Source: CAWIUB01 sp963839175
GTDB taxonomy: Bacteria > Actinomycetota > Actinomycetes > Mycobacteriales > Jatrophihabitantaceae
Assembly: GCA_963839175.1 (NCBI GenBank)
Contig: CAWIUB010000039.1
Span: forward strand, 62,001-126,000
DNA: 64,000 nt
Direction: 5' to 3'
Shown here in pieces: positions 43,265 to 51,690 of this stretch (position 1 is its first letter; the number at the start of each line of letters is the position of its first letter). The notes beneath the pieces are model-generated. The model made no database searches and was not told the origin of the DNA. It was given only the letters and a program-made list of their open reading frames with translations. A program made the position numbers and the translations under genes.

Positions 43265-44341
43265 TCAGGACCTACCCGTGCCGGCGAGCAGGGCCTCGGT
43301 GTCGGCACGGCGCAGGGCGTCAATGACGTCGTCGAGGGCGCCGTCGAGCACCTGGTCGAGGTTGTAGGCCTTGTAGCCGACCCGATGGTCGCTGATGCGG
43401 TTCTCCGGGAAGTTGTAGGTGCGCACCCGTTCCGAGCGGTCGACGGTGCGCACCTGGGAGCGACGAGCGTCCGCCGCAGCGGCGTCCGCCTCGTCTTGGG
43501 CGGCGGCAAGCAGCCGGGCCCGCAATACCCGCAGCGCCGCCTCGCGGTTCTGCAGCTGGCTCTTCTCGTTCTGCATCGATACCACGGTGCCCGTCGGGAC
43601 GTGGGTGATCCGCACCGCCGAGTCGGTGGTGTTGACGCTCTGCCCGCCCGGCCCGGACGAGCGGAACACGTCGATGCGCAAGTCGTTGGGGTCGATCTCG
43701 ATGTCCACGTCCTCGGCCTCGGGCAGGACCAGCACGCCGGCCGCCGACGTATGGATGCGCCCCTGGGACTCGGTCACCGGGACGCGCTGCACCCGATGCA
43801 CCCCGCCTTCGTACTTCAGCTGCGCCCACACGGCGTCGTCCGGCCGTGACGCGCGGAAGGCGACGGTGGCCGACTTGACCCCGCCAAGCGCCGTCGGCTC
43901 CTCGTCGAGTGTCTCGGTGGCCCAGCCGCGCCGCTCGGCGTAGCGCAGGTACATGCGCAGCAGATCGGCTGCGAACAGCGCGCTCTCGTCGCCGCCCTCG
44001 CCCGCCTTGACCTCGAGGATCACGTCCTTGCCGTCGTTGGGGTCCTTGGGCAACAGCAGCTCACGCAGCCTGCCTTCCAGCTCGCTGGCCCGCGCCTGCA
44101 GCGTCTCGGCCTCGTCGGCGAACGACGCATCCTCCGTGGCCAGCTCGCGCGCAGTCGCCAGGTCCGCCCGAGCCGCGTCGAGCTCGTCGGCAACCGCGAC
44201 GACCGGGGCCAGCCGAGCGAACCGGCGGCCCAGGCGACGCGCCGCGGACTGATCGGCGTGCACGGCGGGATCGGCGAGCTCCTTCTCGACCGCGGCGTAC
44301 TCGGCCCGTAGCTCGGGCAATCTGCCCGTGCTCTCGCTCAT
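43265..44341 (-). CDS. prfA: Peptide chain release factor 1
   Basis: A 358-residue class I release factor reading UAA and UAG. The peptidyl-hydrolysis motif is RSSGPGGQSVNTTDSAVR and the GEGGDESALFAADL segment precedes it. ATG 44341 has a clear AAGGAGG upstream. Its 5' leader (to rpmE) carries a long hairpin. Confidence 0.97.
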   Translation of the reverse strand: MSESTGRLPELRAEYAAVEKELADPAVHADQSAARRLGRRFARLAPVVAVADELDAARADLATARELATEDASFADEAETLQARASELEGRLRELLLPKDPNDGKDVILEVKAGEGGDESALFAADLLRMYLRYAERRGWATETLDEEPTALGGVKSATVAFRASRPDDAVWAQLKYEGGVHRVQRVPVTESQGRIHTSAAGVLVLPEAEDVDIEIDPNDLRIDVFRSSGPGGQSVNTTDSAVRITHVPTGTVVSMQNEKSQLQNREAALRVLRARLLAAAQDEADAAAADARRSQVRTVDRSERVRTYNFPENRISDHRVGYKAYNLDQVLDGALDDVIDALRRADTEALLAGTGRS

Positions 44342-44364
44342 GTGCGCTCCCTCCTTCCGCGATT

Positions 44365-44403
44365 GTGCAACCCTCGGTCGCCTGACACAGCCGAAAGTTG
44401 CAC
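44365..44403. terminator. Hairpin in the rpmE-prfA spacer
   Basis: GTGCAAC-CC-TCGG (44365-44377) pairs with CCGA-AA-GTTGCAC (44391-44403), an 11-bp stem with one 2x2 internal loop and a 13-base loop, 23 bases upstream of the prfA ATG. It could act as an rpmE terminator or as an attenuator of prfA. The remaining spacer (44404-44478) holds only a shorter GC dyad at 44456-44471. Confidence 0.45.
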
Positions 44404-44478
44404 GATTTGCCCGGCCGGACAGGCGACGGCGCCCGCCGCCGCGCAGCCAGGCGCGGACGGCGGACGCCGTCGGTGAAG

Positions 44479-44697
44479 CTAGGAGGAGCGGACGCGCTTG
44501 CCGAAGCGCTTCTCGAACTTGTCGACGCGGCCGCCGACGTCCATGATCTTCTGCTTGCCCGTGTAGAACGGGTGGCAGGCCGAGCAGACGTCGGCGTGCA
44601 GCACGCCGGACTTGGCGGTGCTACGCGTGGTGAACGTGTTGCCGCAGGAGCAGGTCACCTGGGTCACCACGTAGTCGGGGTGGATGCCGTTCTTCAT
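44479..44697 (-). CDS. rpmE: 50S ribosomal protein L31
   Basis: A 72-residue L31 of the zinc-binding type: Cys in VTCSCGNTF and CSACHPFYTGKQK gives the full Cys set. GAAGGG lies about eight bases before ATG 44697. In mycobacteria it follows rho directly; here 11.5 kb of transport and other genes lie between. Confidence 0.97.
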   Translation of the reverse strand: MKNGIHPDYVVTQVTCSCGNTFTTRSTAKSGVLHADVCSACHPFYTGKQKIMDVGGRVDKFEKRFGKRVRSS

Positions 44698-44859
44698 TCC
44701 TGGGTCCCTTCTTATGGCCGCCGGGTCGCCTTCGCGGTGCGCGGGGGCGTGAACCGGAGCCGGGTGGTCGATTCAGTCTGCCAGGCCGGCCCCCGCAGAC
44801 CCAAAACGCCGACTGAACGCTCCTGCGTACCGGGCTATTCCCCCGGGGGGACCCGCCGC

Positions 44860-45810
44860 TCAGCCCTTGACGCTGCCGGCCAGCAGGCCGCGGACGAAGA
44901 AGCGCTGTAGCGCGATGAACACCAGGAGTGGGATGACGATAGCCAGGAAGCCGGCCGCCGGAATCAGCTCGGCGCCGGCGCCCGATGTGGAGCCGATCAG
45001 CAGGCTGACCGCCACGGTGATCGGGCTGATGTCCGCGTTGCCGCCCGACATCACGATGCCGACGAACAGGTCGTTCCAGACCCACAGGAACTGGAAGATG
45101 GCGAACGCCGCGATCGCCGGCGCCACCAGCGGCAACATGATCTGCCGGAAGATCTGCCCGTGGCTGGCTCCGTCGATGCGCGCCGCCTCCATGAGATCCC
45201 GCGGGATGTCGGACATGAAGTTGTGCATCAGGAGGATTGCGAGCGGCAGGGCGAAGCAGGCGTGGGCCAGCCAGATGGCGCCGACCGTCCCATTGAGGCC
45301 GGTCGGGGGGAATATCGTGACGTTGCCGATGTGTGCCCCGGACACGACGAAGCGCAGCACGGGAACAACCGCCACCTGCAACGGCACGATCTGCAGCGCG
45401 AAGATCGCGATGAAGATCCAGTCCCGGCCGCGGAAGTCGATCCACACCAGCGCGTATGCCGCCATTGCGGCGACTGCGATCGGGATCAACGCCGCCGGGA
45501 TCACGATCACGATGGAGTTCACGATGTTCGGCAAGATGTTGGCAGTGCCGCTCGTCACCCGGCGGTAGTTGTCCAGCGTGAGGTCGCTGAAAGTCCACCA
45601 GCCACTGGTGTCCTGGCCGTGCTTGCCGCGGAAGGACTGCACGAGCAGGCCCGCGGCCGGGATCGTCCACAGAATGCCCACGACAATCGCGATGCTTGAC
45701 GCGACCGGGCTGGTCATCCGCCTCCGCACCCGCCCGACCGATGTGGCCGGCAGTGGCCGCTCGGTGGGTGCCGCGGGGGTTTGGCCGGTGGGTCCGACGG
45801 TGACGGTCAT
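44860..45810 (-). CDS. Alpha-glucoside-type ABC importer permease (AglG/MalG-like)
   Basis: A 316-residue inner-membrane permease with six helices. The ATPase-contact EAA loop is MEAARIDGASHGQIFRQIM. The final FFVRGLLAGSVKG is typical of MalG-type subunits. It is the third gene of the importer (binding protein, permease, permease) and lies 28 nt after the AglF-like gene. No ATPase gene belongs to this set; the SugC-like ATPase at 51.7-52.9 kb is the nearest candidate. Confidence 0.88.
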   Translation of the reverse strand: MTVTVGPTGQTPAAPTERPLPATSVGRVRRRMTSPVASSIAIVVGILWTIPAAGLLVQSFRGKHGQDTSGWWTFSDLTLDNYRRVTSGTANILPNIVNSIVIVIPAALIPIAVAAMAAYALVWIDFRGRDWIFIAIFALQIVPLQVAVVPVLRFVVSGAHIGNVTIFPPTGLNGTVGAIWLAHACFALPLAILLMHNFMSDIPRDLMEAARIDGASHGQIFRQIMLPLVAPAIAAFAIFQFLWVWNDLFVGIVMSGGNADISPITVAVSLLIGSTSGAGAELIPAAGFLAIVIPLLVFIALQRFFVRGLLAGSVKG

Positions 45811-45838
45811 GCGCTGCCCCCCTCTGTGGTCCGGACGC

Positions 45839-46924
45839 TCATCGAATTCTCCGCGTCTTCAGCATCTGGCGCACCTGGTAGAGGATGAACGGGATGAGCA
45901 GGATGAAGATCACCATCGCCAGCGCCGACGATCGGTGCTCGCCCAGTGGCGAGCCGGCGCCAGCCGAGAGCCCGGATGTCCTGAACTGCGTGTACATCAA
46001 GTTCGCGAGGGTGTCGCCGTTATACTGGTCGGCGCCGAACGTCCGGATAAGGTCGAACACCTTCAGCGTCGCCACCGAGATGAGCACCAGCACGATGATG
46101 ATCGTCGGCCGGATGGTCGGCACGACGACCCGGCGGAACGCCTGACCCGGAGTCGCGCCGTCGATCTGCGCCGCATCCGAAAGCTCGTCGGGCACCGACT
46201 TGATCGCCGCGGACAGGATCACGGTCGCGAAGCCGACCTGGATCCAGATCATCACCACGATCATCAACAGGGTGAGCCTGACGCCACCGGTGGTCGGGAA
46301 GTTCAGCGGGCCGAGCCCGAACCAGTTGAGGACCACGTTGACCAGGCCGGAGGCGCCGTTCTCCGACGGCTGTTTGTACATCAGGTTCCAGATCACCGCA
46401 GCACCGACGAACGAGATCGCGAAGGGCAGGAAGATCAGCGACTTTGCCAGTGTCTCCCCGCGCATCTTGTCAATGGCGTACGCGTAGGCGAGGCCGATCA
46501 GCGTGGCGGCCACCGGCGCGATCAGCGTCCACAGCACGGTGTGCCACAACGCCTGCAACGCGTCGTGGTTGGTGAGCGCCCAGCGGAAGTGGGCGAAGCT
46601 GTTCCATTTCCCGCCGGGATCGGCGACGCAGGCAGCGGGCGACGGGATCGGCACGCAGCCCGGCTTGTCCACCTCGGCGGAGGTCAGGGAGGAGATGAGG
46701 GTCCTGATGATCGGGCCGACCAACCCGATAGCGAGCAGCACGACAGCCGGCAACAGGAACAGGAAGGCCTGGATCCGCTCCCGGCCGGTCTTCGGAGCCC
46801 GGTCGATGACGAACAGCAGTAGGCCGATCACGGCGAAGAACAGCACGACCATCACGACAGCGAAGGTCAGTTTGCCGATCGTCGTGCCGGAGTGGGCAAG
46901 TTCGTAGAGCCAATGCACAGACAT
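45839..46924 (-). CDS. Alpha-glucoside-type ABC importer permease (AglF/MalF-like)
   Basis: A 361-residue permease. The EAA-type loop is SDAAQIDGATPGQAFRRVV. A periplasmic insert, GCVPIPSPAACVADPGGKWN, is found in AglF-type proteins. ATG 46924 (a GTG directly before it is possible) has only a weak ribosome-binding site. A 16-bp-stem hairpin separates it from the upstream binding-protein gene. Confidence 0.87.
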   Translation of the reverse strand: MSVHWLYELAHSGTTIGKLTFAVVMVVLFFAVIGLLLFVIDRAPKTGRERIQAFLFLLPAVVLLAIGLVGPIIRTLISSLTSAEVDKPGCVPIPSPAACVADPGGKWNSFAHFRWALTNHDALQALWHTVLWTLIAPVAATLIGLAYAYAIDKMRGETLAKSLIFLPFAISFVGAAVIWNLMYKQPSENGASGLVNVVLNWFGLGPLNFPTTGGVRLTLLMIVVMIWIQVGFATVILSAAIKSVPDELSDAAQIDGATPGQAFRRVVVPTIRPTIIIVLVLISVATLKVFDLIRTFGADQYNGDTLANLMYTQFRTSGLSAGAGSPLGEHRSSALAMVIFILLIPFILYQVRQMLKTRRIR

Positions 46925-46964
46925 CACCCCTACTCGAACGGGCTGCAGGAGTCTGCATCACCGA

Positions 46965-47002
46965 GGCGATCGAGCGGTCGATGTTGCGACCGCCCGATCG
47001 CC
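46965..47002. terminator. 16-bp-stem hairpin between the binding-protein and permease genes
   Basis: The arms 46965-46980 and 46987-47002 (left arm GGCGATCGAGCGGTCG) pair at 15 of 16 positions with a 6-base loop, in the 96-bp spacer after the AglE-like stop. Such hairpins in maltose-type operons protect the binding-protein mRNA and reduce permease expression; that role is inferred here. Confidence 0.65.
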
Positions 47003-47020
47003 CAGAGTGTAGTGCGGGCC

Positions 47021-48469
47021 TTACTTCGGCCAGGCGGCCTCGATGTTGTCGAGCGTGGTCTTGTCACTCTGACCCAGGATCCACTGAGTCAGCTGCTTCC
47101 ACTCGGCTGCTGAACCCACCTGGGACGGCATCAGGTCGGACGCGTCGAACCCCGCTGTCGACTGCGGGTTGGTCAGCAGGCTGACCGACAGCTTGTCGAC
47201 CGGGTTGTCGGCGAACACACTCTGGTCGACTGCCTGGTTCGCCGTCGCCCAGCCTGAGGTTTTCGCCTGCGCGTTGAGTTTCGCCTTCGCGGTGGCCCAC
47301 TCTCCGCTCGCGAGGTAGAGCTGCACAGCCTCGACCTCGGGGCGGTCGGAGAAAGCGCCGGTGAATTCGCCACCGACCTCGATGACCTTGCCGAACTGGT
47401 CGCTCATGGTCGGCTCGTAGAACGCGTACACGTCGCCGTCCGGGCCGACCGTCGTGCCCTTGTCCCAGTTGGCGGCGTAGAAGTTGGCCTGGAAGTGCAG
47501 CATGCACTTGCCGGTTTCAACCGGAAGTCCGCCCTTCTGGAAGGCCGTGGTCGCGATCGACTTGACGTCACCGATGCCGGCGTTGACGTACTTCGGGTTC
47601 TTCAAGATGGAGCCGACGGTCTTCAGCACGTCGGCGACCTTCGGGTCGTTGAACTTGATGGTGTGGTTGATCCACTGGGCGTAGACGTCGGGGCCGTACT
47701 TGCGCAGCATGACCTCCTCCATCCAGTCGGTGACCGGCCAACCGGTCGCGTCACCTGACTCGATGCCCGCGCACAGCGGCTTGTGACCGTCGGCTGCCAT
47801 CTTGTCCATCAGCTTGGTGAGGTCATCCCACGTGGTGGGCACGGTGTAGCCGTACTGCTTGAAGTACTTCGGCGAGTACCAGACGAGCGACTTCATGTTG
47901 GCGCCCAGCGGAGCCGCGAAGTAGAAGCCGCCGACCGTGCCGTACTTGACCCACGACGAGACCCAATTCTTCTCGGCTTCCTGGGTCAGGGCGTCGCTCG
48001 CCGGCTTGAGCTTGCCGGCAGTTGCGAACGTGGCAAGCAGGCCTGGCTGTGGGAACAGTGCGATGTCCGGCGCGTTGCCGCCGTCCACCTTCGTCTTCAG
48101 CGCCGCTTCGAATTCCTTGCTCGGCTGGTACTGGACCGTGATACCGGTGCATCTCTCGAACGTCTTCACCGCGTTGATGTGGTAGGAGATCTCGGGTTCC
48201 GTGATCGAGGTGTAGACCGTGACCGTCTTGCCGCTGTACTTGCCGTACTTGCCGTACGGCGCGCAGTCACCGGACATAGTGACAGCCTGGATCTTGCTTT
48301 TCGGCTGCTTCGCCGGGTCGGGCACACCGCTCGGCGGCGACGAGCTGGCGCCACCGGCAGACGAGCTGGCGCCGCCAGCACTCGTGTTCGACTTGCTGCT
48401 GCTACACGCCGCAATTGTCGTGGCGGCGACCCCCACCGCGATAAGCGCGTATGTCCGCTTCCAGTGCAT
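47021..48469 (-). CDS. Alpha-glucoside-type solute-binding lipoprotein (AglE-like)
   Basis: A 482-residue family-1 solute-binding protein. The signal peptide ends in TTIAACSSS, so the Cys is lipid-modified and the protein is anchored outside the membrane; a Ser/Gly-rich linker follows. The mature part begins DCAPYGKYGKYSGKTVTVYT and resembles AglE-type alpha-glucoside binders. The exact sugar is unknown. ATG 48469 is chosen because it begins the signal peptide; the frame upstream is intergenic. An 11-bp tandem repeat lies 43-75 bases upstream. Confidence 0.85.
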   Translation of the reverse strand: MHWKRTYALIAVGVAATTIAACSSSKSNTSAGGASSSAGGASSSPPSGVPDPAKQPKSKIQAVTMSGDCAPYGKYGKYSGKTVTVYTSITEPEISYHINAVKTFERCTGITVQYQPSKEFEAALKTKVDGGNAPDIALFPQPGLLATFATAGKLKPASDALTQEAEKNWVSSWVKYGTVGGFYFAAPLGANMKSLVWYSPKYFKQYGYTVPTTWDDLTKLMDKMAADGHKPLCAGIESGDATGWPVTDWMEEVMLRKYGPDVYAQWINHTIKFNDPKVADVLKTVGSILKNPKYVNAGIGDVKSIATTAFQKGGLPVETGKCMLHFQANFYAANWDKGTTVGPDGDVYAFYEPTMSDQFGKVIEVGGEFTGAFSDRPEVEAVQLYLASGEWATAKAKLNAQAKTSGWATANQAVDQSVFADNPVDKLSVSLLTNPQSTAGFDASDLMPSQVGSAAEWKQLTQWILGQSDKTTLDNIEAAWPK

Positions 48470-48511
48470 GTGCTGTGCCCCTTCTCCAGCCAGGATCTGA
48501 GCGCGTTCCGT

Positions 48512-48544
48512 GTGACGCCCGGGTGACGCCCGGGTGACGCCTAC
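48512..48544. repeat. Three 11-bp tandem repeats upstream of the AglE-like gene
   Basis: GTGACGCCCGG twice, then GTGACGCCTAC, at exactly 11-base period (48512, 48523, 48534). One helical turn per unit places all copies on one face of the DNA, which suits cooperative binding of an activator or repressor of the importer. No matching regulator gene is adjacent. Confidence 0.6.
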
Positions 48545-48889
48545 AGGACAATGGCACAGCTGCCACCGAATAAGGAAGGGGTTCGTGCTGCCGTTTCCGG
48601 ATCGTTGCCTAGCGCCCACAACCGCCGGTTAGCCGCGATCCTTCGCGCGGTGCGCGGATCAAACTGGTGGGTTTGTTGATCTCCTCGTAGCTGGGTAGAT
48701 CGGTGTGCAGGGCGGATTCGCCGATCTCCCGGCTTCTCCAGCGTCCTGGTCGATTGGTAAGCATGTTGGGGCAGCTGGCCAGGGTGGGTCCGCAACCTTC
48801 CGAGGCGGTGGCCAGGCCGAGTAACAGTCGATCTTGAGGCGGCAACGTCGTGCGGAGCGGGTCACCCGGGCGGCGCCAGTAGCCGCAGG
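48545..48889. other. Gene-poor stretch of lower GC
   Basis: No convincing gene. The base composition is visibly less GC-rich than the flanks. A 95-codon minus-strand frame (48609-48896) ending LTGGCGR has no ribosome-binding site and no recognised domain; it may be a decayed fragment. GATCTTGAGGC at 48830-48840 matches part of the 7888-7936 hairpin arm. Confidence 0.5.
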
Positions 48890-49636
48890 TCACCAATGCA
48901 TCGCCGGATCCTGGGCCAGGTCACTTAGGTCCTTGGTCGACGGCTCGCGATCGGCCGGCCCGGTGCTGCCGACCGTGACCGCCCAGCCGCCATGCGTCAC
49001 CGCGAAGGCGTACTCGGTCTCGGTGAATCCGTCTGAGGCGGCGCCGACGGTGACGTTGTCGCCAGTGCCAGTGGCGGCCTGGCCTTGTGGTCCGACTACG
49101 TCGACAACGAGGATGCTGCCGGCGCCGTCAGGAGCACGCAGTTGTAGCACGCACAGGGCGTAGGCAGGGTCGAGGACATAGCCGACATCAGTTACCCGGA
49201 ACCGGGGCAGGACGCGGCGGACCGCGGCGATGATCCGCTGTTGGGGTGATGTGCCGGGTTCGACGAGAGGGCACCCACCGACCGCCCCAATCGAACGGAC
49301 ATAGATCGAGAGCGGGCCGGGTTGCAAGGCCAAATAGCGAACCCATGCGAGATGGTCGTCGGGCGCTGCGACCACGTTTGACGATGCAGGCGCCGAGATG
49401 ACCGGTCCCCGTACGACTGGCCGCGAGCCGACGTGACTCAATACTACCAAGGCAACCGCGCCTGCGAGGAAGACAAACGCGAGTGCCGCCCAGATCGCTC
49501 TCGGCGTCTTCCGGACCCAGTTCGGCACTAGCGGGCGGCCCTGCTCGAGCAGCTCCTCGTTGGGTCCGGAATCGGCGTCGTCGCCATTGGTCTCCCACTC
49601 GGCGCCCACAATCACCAGCGTGCGCCCGCGGCGCAT
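48890..49636 (-). CDS. Uncharacterised single-pass membrane protein
   Basis: A 248-residue protein. A charged N-terminus (AEWETNGDDADSGPNEELLE) leads to one helix (IWAALAFVFLAGAVALVVL) and an extracytoplasmic domain of about 170 residues with two Cys (GGCPLVEPG and YALCVLQLR) that could pair. The C-terminal half, FAVTHGGWAVTVGSTGPAD, looks beta-rich. I do not recognise the family. The start is uncertain (ATG 49636, or a GTG about 10 codons later). It is divergent from the following small gene by 105 bp. Confidence 0.6.
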   Translation of the reverse strand: MRRGRTLVIVGAEWETNGDDADSGPNEELLEQGRPLVPNWVRKTPRAIWAALAFVFLAGAVALVVLSHVGSRPVVRGPVISAPASSNVVAAPDDHLAWVRYLALQPGPLSIYVRSIGAVGGCPLVEPGTSPQQRIIAAVRRVLPRFRVTDVGYVLDPAYALCVLQLRAPDGAGSILVVDVVGPQGQAATGTGDNVTVGAASDGFTETEYAFAVTHGGWAVTVGSTGPADREPSTKDLSDLAQDPAMHW

Positions 49637-49741
49637 CGACAGCAATGCGCGGCCCGCCCGTTCGCGATCACACCGAAACCGGCACGAGGGAAGAGAACGC
49701 GGCCTTGAGGTTGCCGGAAGGCAGGGCAGACACTGGAGCAC

Positions 49742-50137
49742 GTGGGCACGGTTCTCGAGCTGGTGGGCATCATCGCGTTCCCGACCGTCCTGGGGTACGC
49801 GATACTCGGCAGCGTCCGAGTGGCCCGCTGGCTGGCCGAGCGCCGCCGCCGCAGAGCTGCCACCGTCGAGCCAATCGAGACACTGGGTGCCGACCTGCGC
49901 CGGTTGCACGCTCAGCTGGACGCTACCGAGAGCCGGCCGGCCGGTCCGGGTCGGCGCGTGCATCTGCAGGCCGTGCGCGGGGCGTACGTCGACGCGCTGA
50001 CAACTGCCTGCCAGCGGCTGAACGTCACGCCGCCGATCGATGCGCAGGCTGATCGGGTGCCGTGGGCGGAGATCTATCGGGTCGAGGCCGCGCTTCGGCA
50101 ACGCGGTCTGGACGTCCGGGAGACCGCCACACCCTGA
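49742..50137 (+). CDS. Small N-terminally membrane-anchored hypothetical protein
   Basis: A 131-residue protein: a helix at GTVLELVGIIAFPTVLGYAI, a basic stop (LAERRRRR), then a helical soluble part with a conserved-looking stretch AYVDALTTACQRLNV. GTG 49742 follows GGAG by three bases. It lies 34 bp before the metallophosphoesterase gene on the same strand and probably belongs to one unit with it. Function unknown. Confidence 0.65.
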   Translation: MGTVLELVGIIAFPTVLGYAILGSVRVARWLAERRRRRAATVEPIETLGADLRRLHAQLDATESRPAGPGRRVHLQAVRGAYVDALTTACQRLNVTPPIDAQADRVPWAEIYRVEAALRQRGLDVRETATP

Positions 50138-50171
50138 TCCCTGCATGCCATGCGGGGCGGACAATCGAGAG

Positions 50172-50858
50172 ATGGTCCGGGTGCTCGCCGTCTCAGACGA
50201 GGTCGACGAGGTGTTCTCGGCAGATCTGAGCCCGGCGCACGGCGTCGAGCTGATCCTGGCGTGCGGGGATCTGCCGTTCGAGTACCTGGGCCATTTGATG
50301 GATGCACTCGACGTTCCGCTGGCGTTCGTCCCCGGCAACCACGACCCCGACCTATCCGGTTACCACACCTCCCGGGCCGGACTGACCCTGCTGGCGGGAC
50401 TGCCGGCGGAGCCGCCTTCGCCGCCCGGCGCGATCAACCTCGACCGGCGGGTGGTTGACTGCGCCGGGCTGCGCCTCGCCGGCCTCGGCGGATGCCTGCG
50501 TTACAACGACGGACCCAACCAGTACACAGATCGCGAACAGGCGAGGCGGGCCCGGTCGCTGGCCAGACGGGCCCGCTGGAAGCAGCGGCGTGACGGCCGG
50601 CGCGTCGACGTGCTGCTCACCCACGCCCCGCCCCGCGGTGTCGGTGACGGCACCGACCCGGCACATCGGGGATTCGCGGCGTTGCACGGCCTGGTCGACC
50701 GGCTGCAGCCCTCGCTGCTGCTGCACGGCCACGTCCACCCGTTCGGGGCGACCACACCCGACCTGACGATGGGCTCCGGGACCCTCGTGCGCAACGTCGT
50801 GGGGCGGCACGTGTTCGAGATCGATCAGCGGGTGTATACCGATTCCCGTGCCCCGTGA
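50172..50858 (+). CDS. Calcineurin-like metallophosphoesterase
   Basis: A 228-residue phosphoesterase-fold protein. Motifs II-V are present: LACGDLPFEYL, VPGNHDPDL, LLTHAPPRG and LLHGHVHPFG. Motif I reads LAVSDEVDEV, so the usual D-x-H has lost its His; metal 1 binding may be altered. I recall the same SDEVD form in related actinobacterial proteins, so it is probably a subfamily trait. ATG 50172 follows GAGAG. Its end overlaps the ParB-like gene by 11 nt, suggesting coupled translation. Substrate unknown. Confidence 0.82.
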   Translation: MVRVLAVSDEVDEVFSADLSPAHGVELILACGDLPFEYLGHLMDALDVPLAFVPGNHDPDLSGYHTSRAGLTLLAGLPAEPPSPPGAINLDRRVVDCAGLRLAGLGGCLRYNDGPNQYTDREQARRARSLARRARWKQRRDGRRVDVLLTHAPPRGVGDGTDPAHRGFAALHGLVDRLQPSLLLHGHVHPFGATTPDLTMGSGTLVRNVVGRHVFEIDQRVYTDSRAP

Positions 50859-51690
50859 GACCGGATTTCCACGGGCCGACGTCGAGAACGACTTCCTGCG
50901 GGCTCGACGTCGTCAGGTGCTGGCCCGGCTCGCGAGCCGGCTGCGGCGCGAGCCGGACGACGTCAACATCATTCTTCCGTACGACGAGGTCGTCGCGGCA
51001 CTGGGACTGAAAGGCGAGAGCTACCTCGGCCTGCAGACCATCCGGCTGGAGAGCGTGGTCGGCACCCTCGACTCACGCCGGGACTTCGACCGACGCTTCC
51101 GGCCGACTTCAAGCAGGGTGCGGGAGCGCTGGGAGCGGCTCGCGCTGGCCCAGCGGCGTGGCGAGTCGATTCCACCGATCGACGTATATCGCATCGGCGA
51201 TCTGCACTTCGTCAAGGACGGTCACCATCGGGTGTCTATTGCGCTGGCCGGCCGCCAGAAGACGATCGACGCGTATGTGACCGAGGTGCTGACCGTCTTG
51301 CCGGCCAAGGGCATCCGGCGGCGCGGCGATCTGCTGTTCAAGAGCTACGAGCGGATGTTCCGAGCGCGGGTCCCGCTGACCGCGCAGGCCTACGCGCAGA
51401 TCGCGCTGCGCGATCCATGGTCCTTCGCCGAGCTCGGCGAAGCCGTCGAGGCGTGGGGCTTCCGCTGCATGCAGGACGAGGGCGGCTATCGCGATCGAGC
51501 AGAAGTGTCACGTCGATGGTTCACCGAGGAGTACACGCCGGTCGTCCGCATGCTGCGCGAGGCCGACCTACTCGGCTCCGGCACCGAGGCGGAAGCCTAC
51601 CTGCGGGTGGCGCGCGAGCGGTACCGGCTGATGCGGACGCACGAGTGGAACGACGAGGTGATCCAGCGGCTGCGCCGGGAACTCAGGTGA
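50848..51690 (+). CDS. ParB/sulfiredoxin-fold protein (ParB-like)
   Basis: A 280-residue protein with a ParB-type nuclease-fold motif, IGDLHFVKDGHHRVSIALAG, near residue 120. The chromosomal ParB helix-turn-helix and CTP-box context are absent, and there is no parA next to it, so a role in chromosome segregation is unlikely. The rest is basic and helical (WRFTEEY-like region WFTEEYTPVVRMLREADLL). Similar proteins are annotated ParB in Streptomyces. GTG 50848 overlaps the phosphoesterase gene; the stop overlaps the convergent sugC-like gene by 8 nt. Confidence 0.78.
   Translation: MPRETGFPRADVENDFLRARRRQVLARLASRLRREPDDVNIILPYDEVVAALGLKGESYLGLQTIRLESVVGTLDSRRDFDRRFRPTSSRVRERWERLALAQRRGESIPPIDVYRIGDLHFVKDGHHRVSIALAGRQKTIDAYVTEVLTVLPAKGIRRRGDLLFKSYERMFRARVPLTAQAYAQIALRDPWSFAELGEAVEAWGFRCMQDEGGYRDRAEVSRRWFTEEYTPVVRMLREADLLGSGTEAEAYLRVARERYRLMRTHEWNDEVIQRLRRELR

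Noticed and set aside
44456..44471. rpmE terminator hairpin
   Set aside because: The dyad gives only six pairs with a 4-base loop and no T-tract; the 44365-44403 hairpin is a better candidate.
48609..48896. Possible transposase remnant (95 codons, minus strand)
   Set aside because: No transposase motif, no terminal repeats and no ribosome-binding site; kept only as part of a gene-poor stretch.
50848..51690. Chromosome-partitioning ParB
   Set aside because: No parA, no gidB/rsmG or origin context, and the usual ParB helix-turn-helix order is not seen; only the ParB-like fold motif is present.
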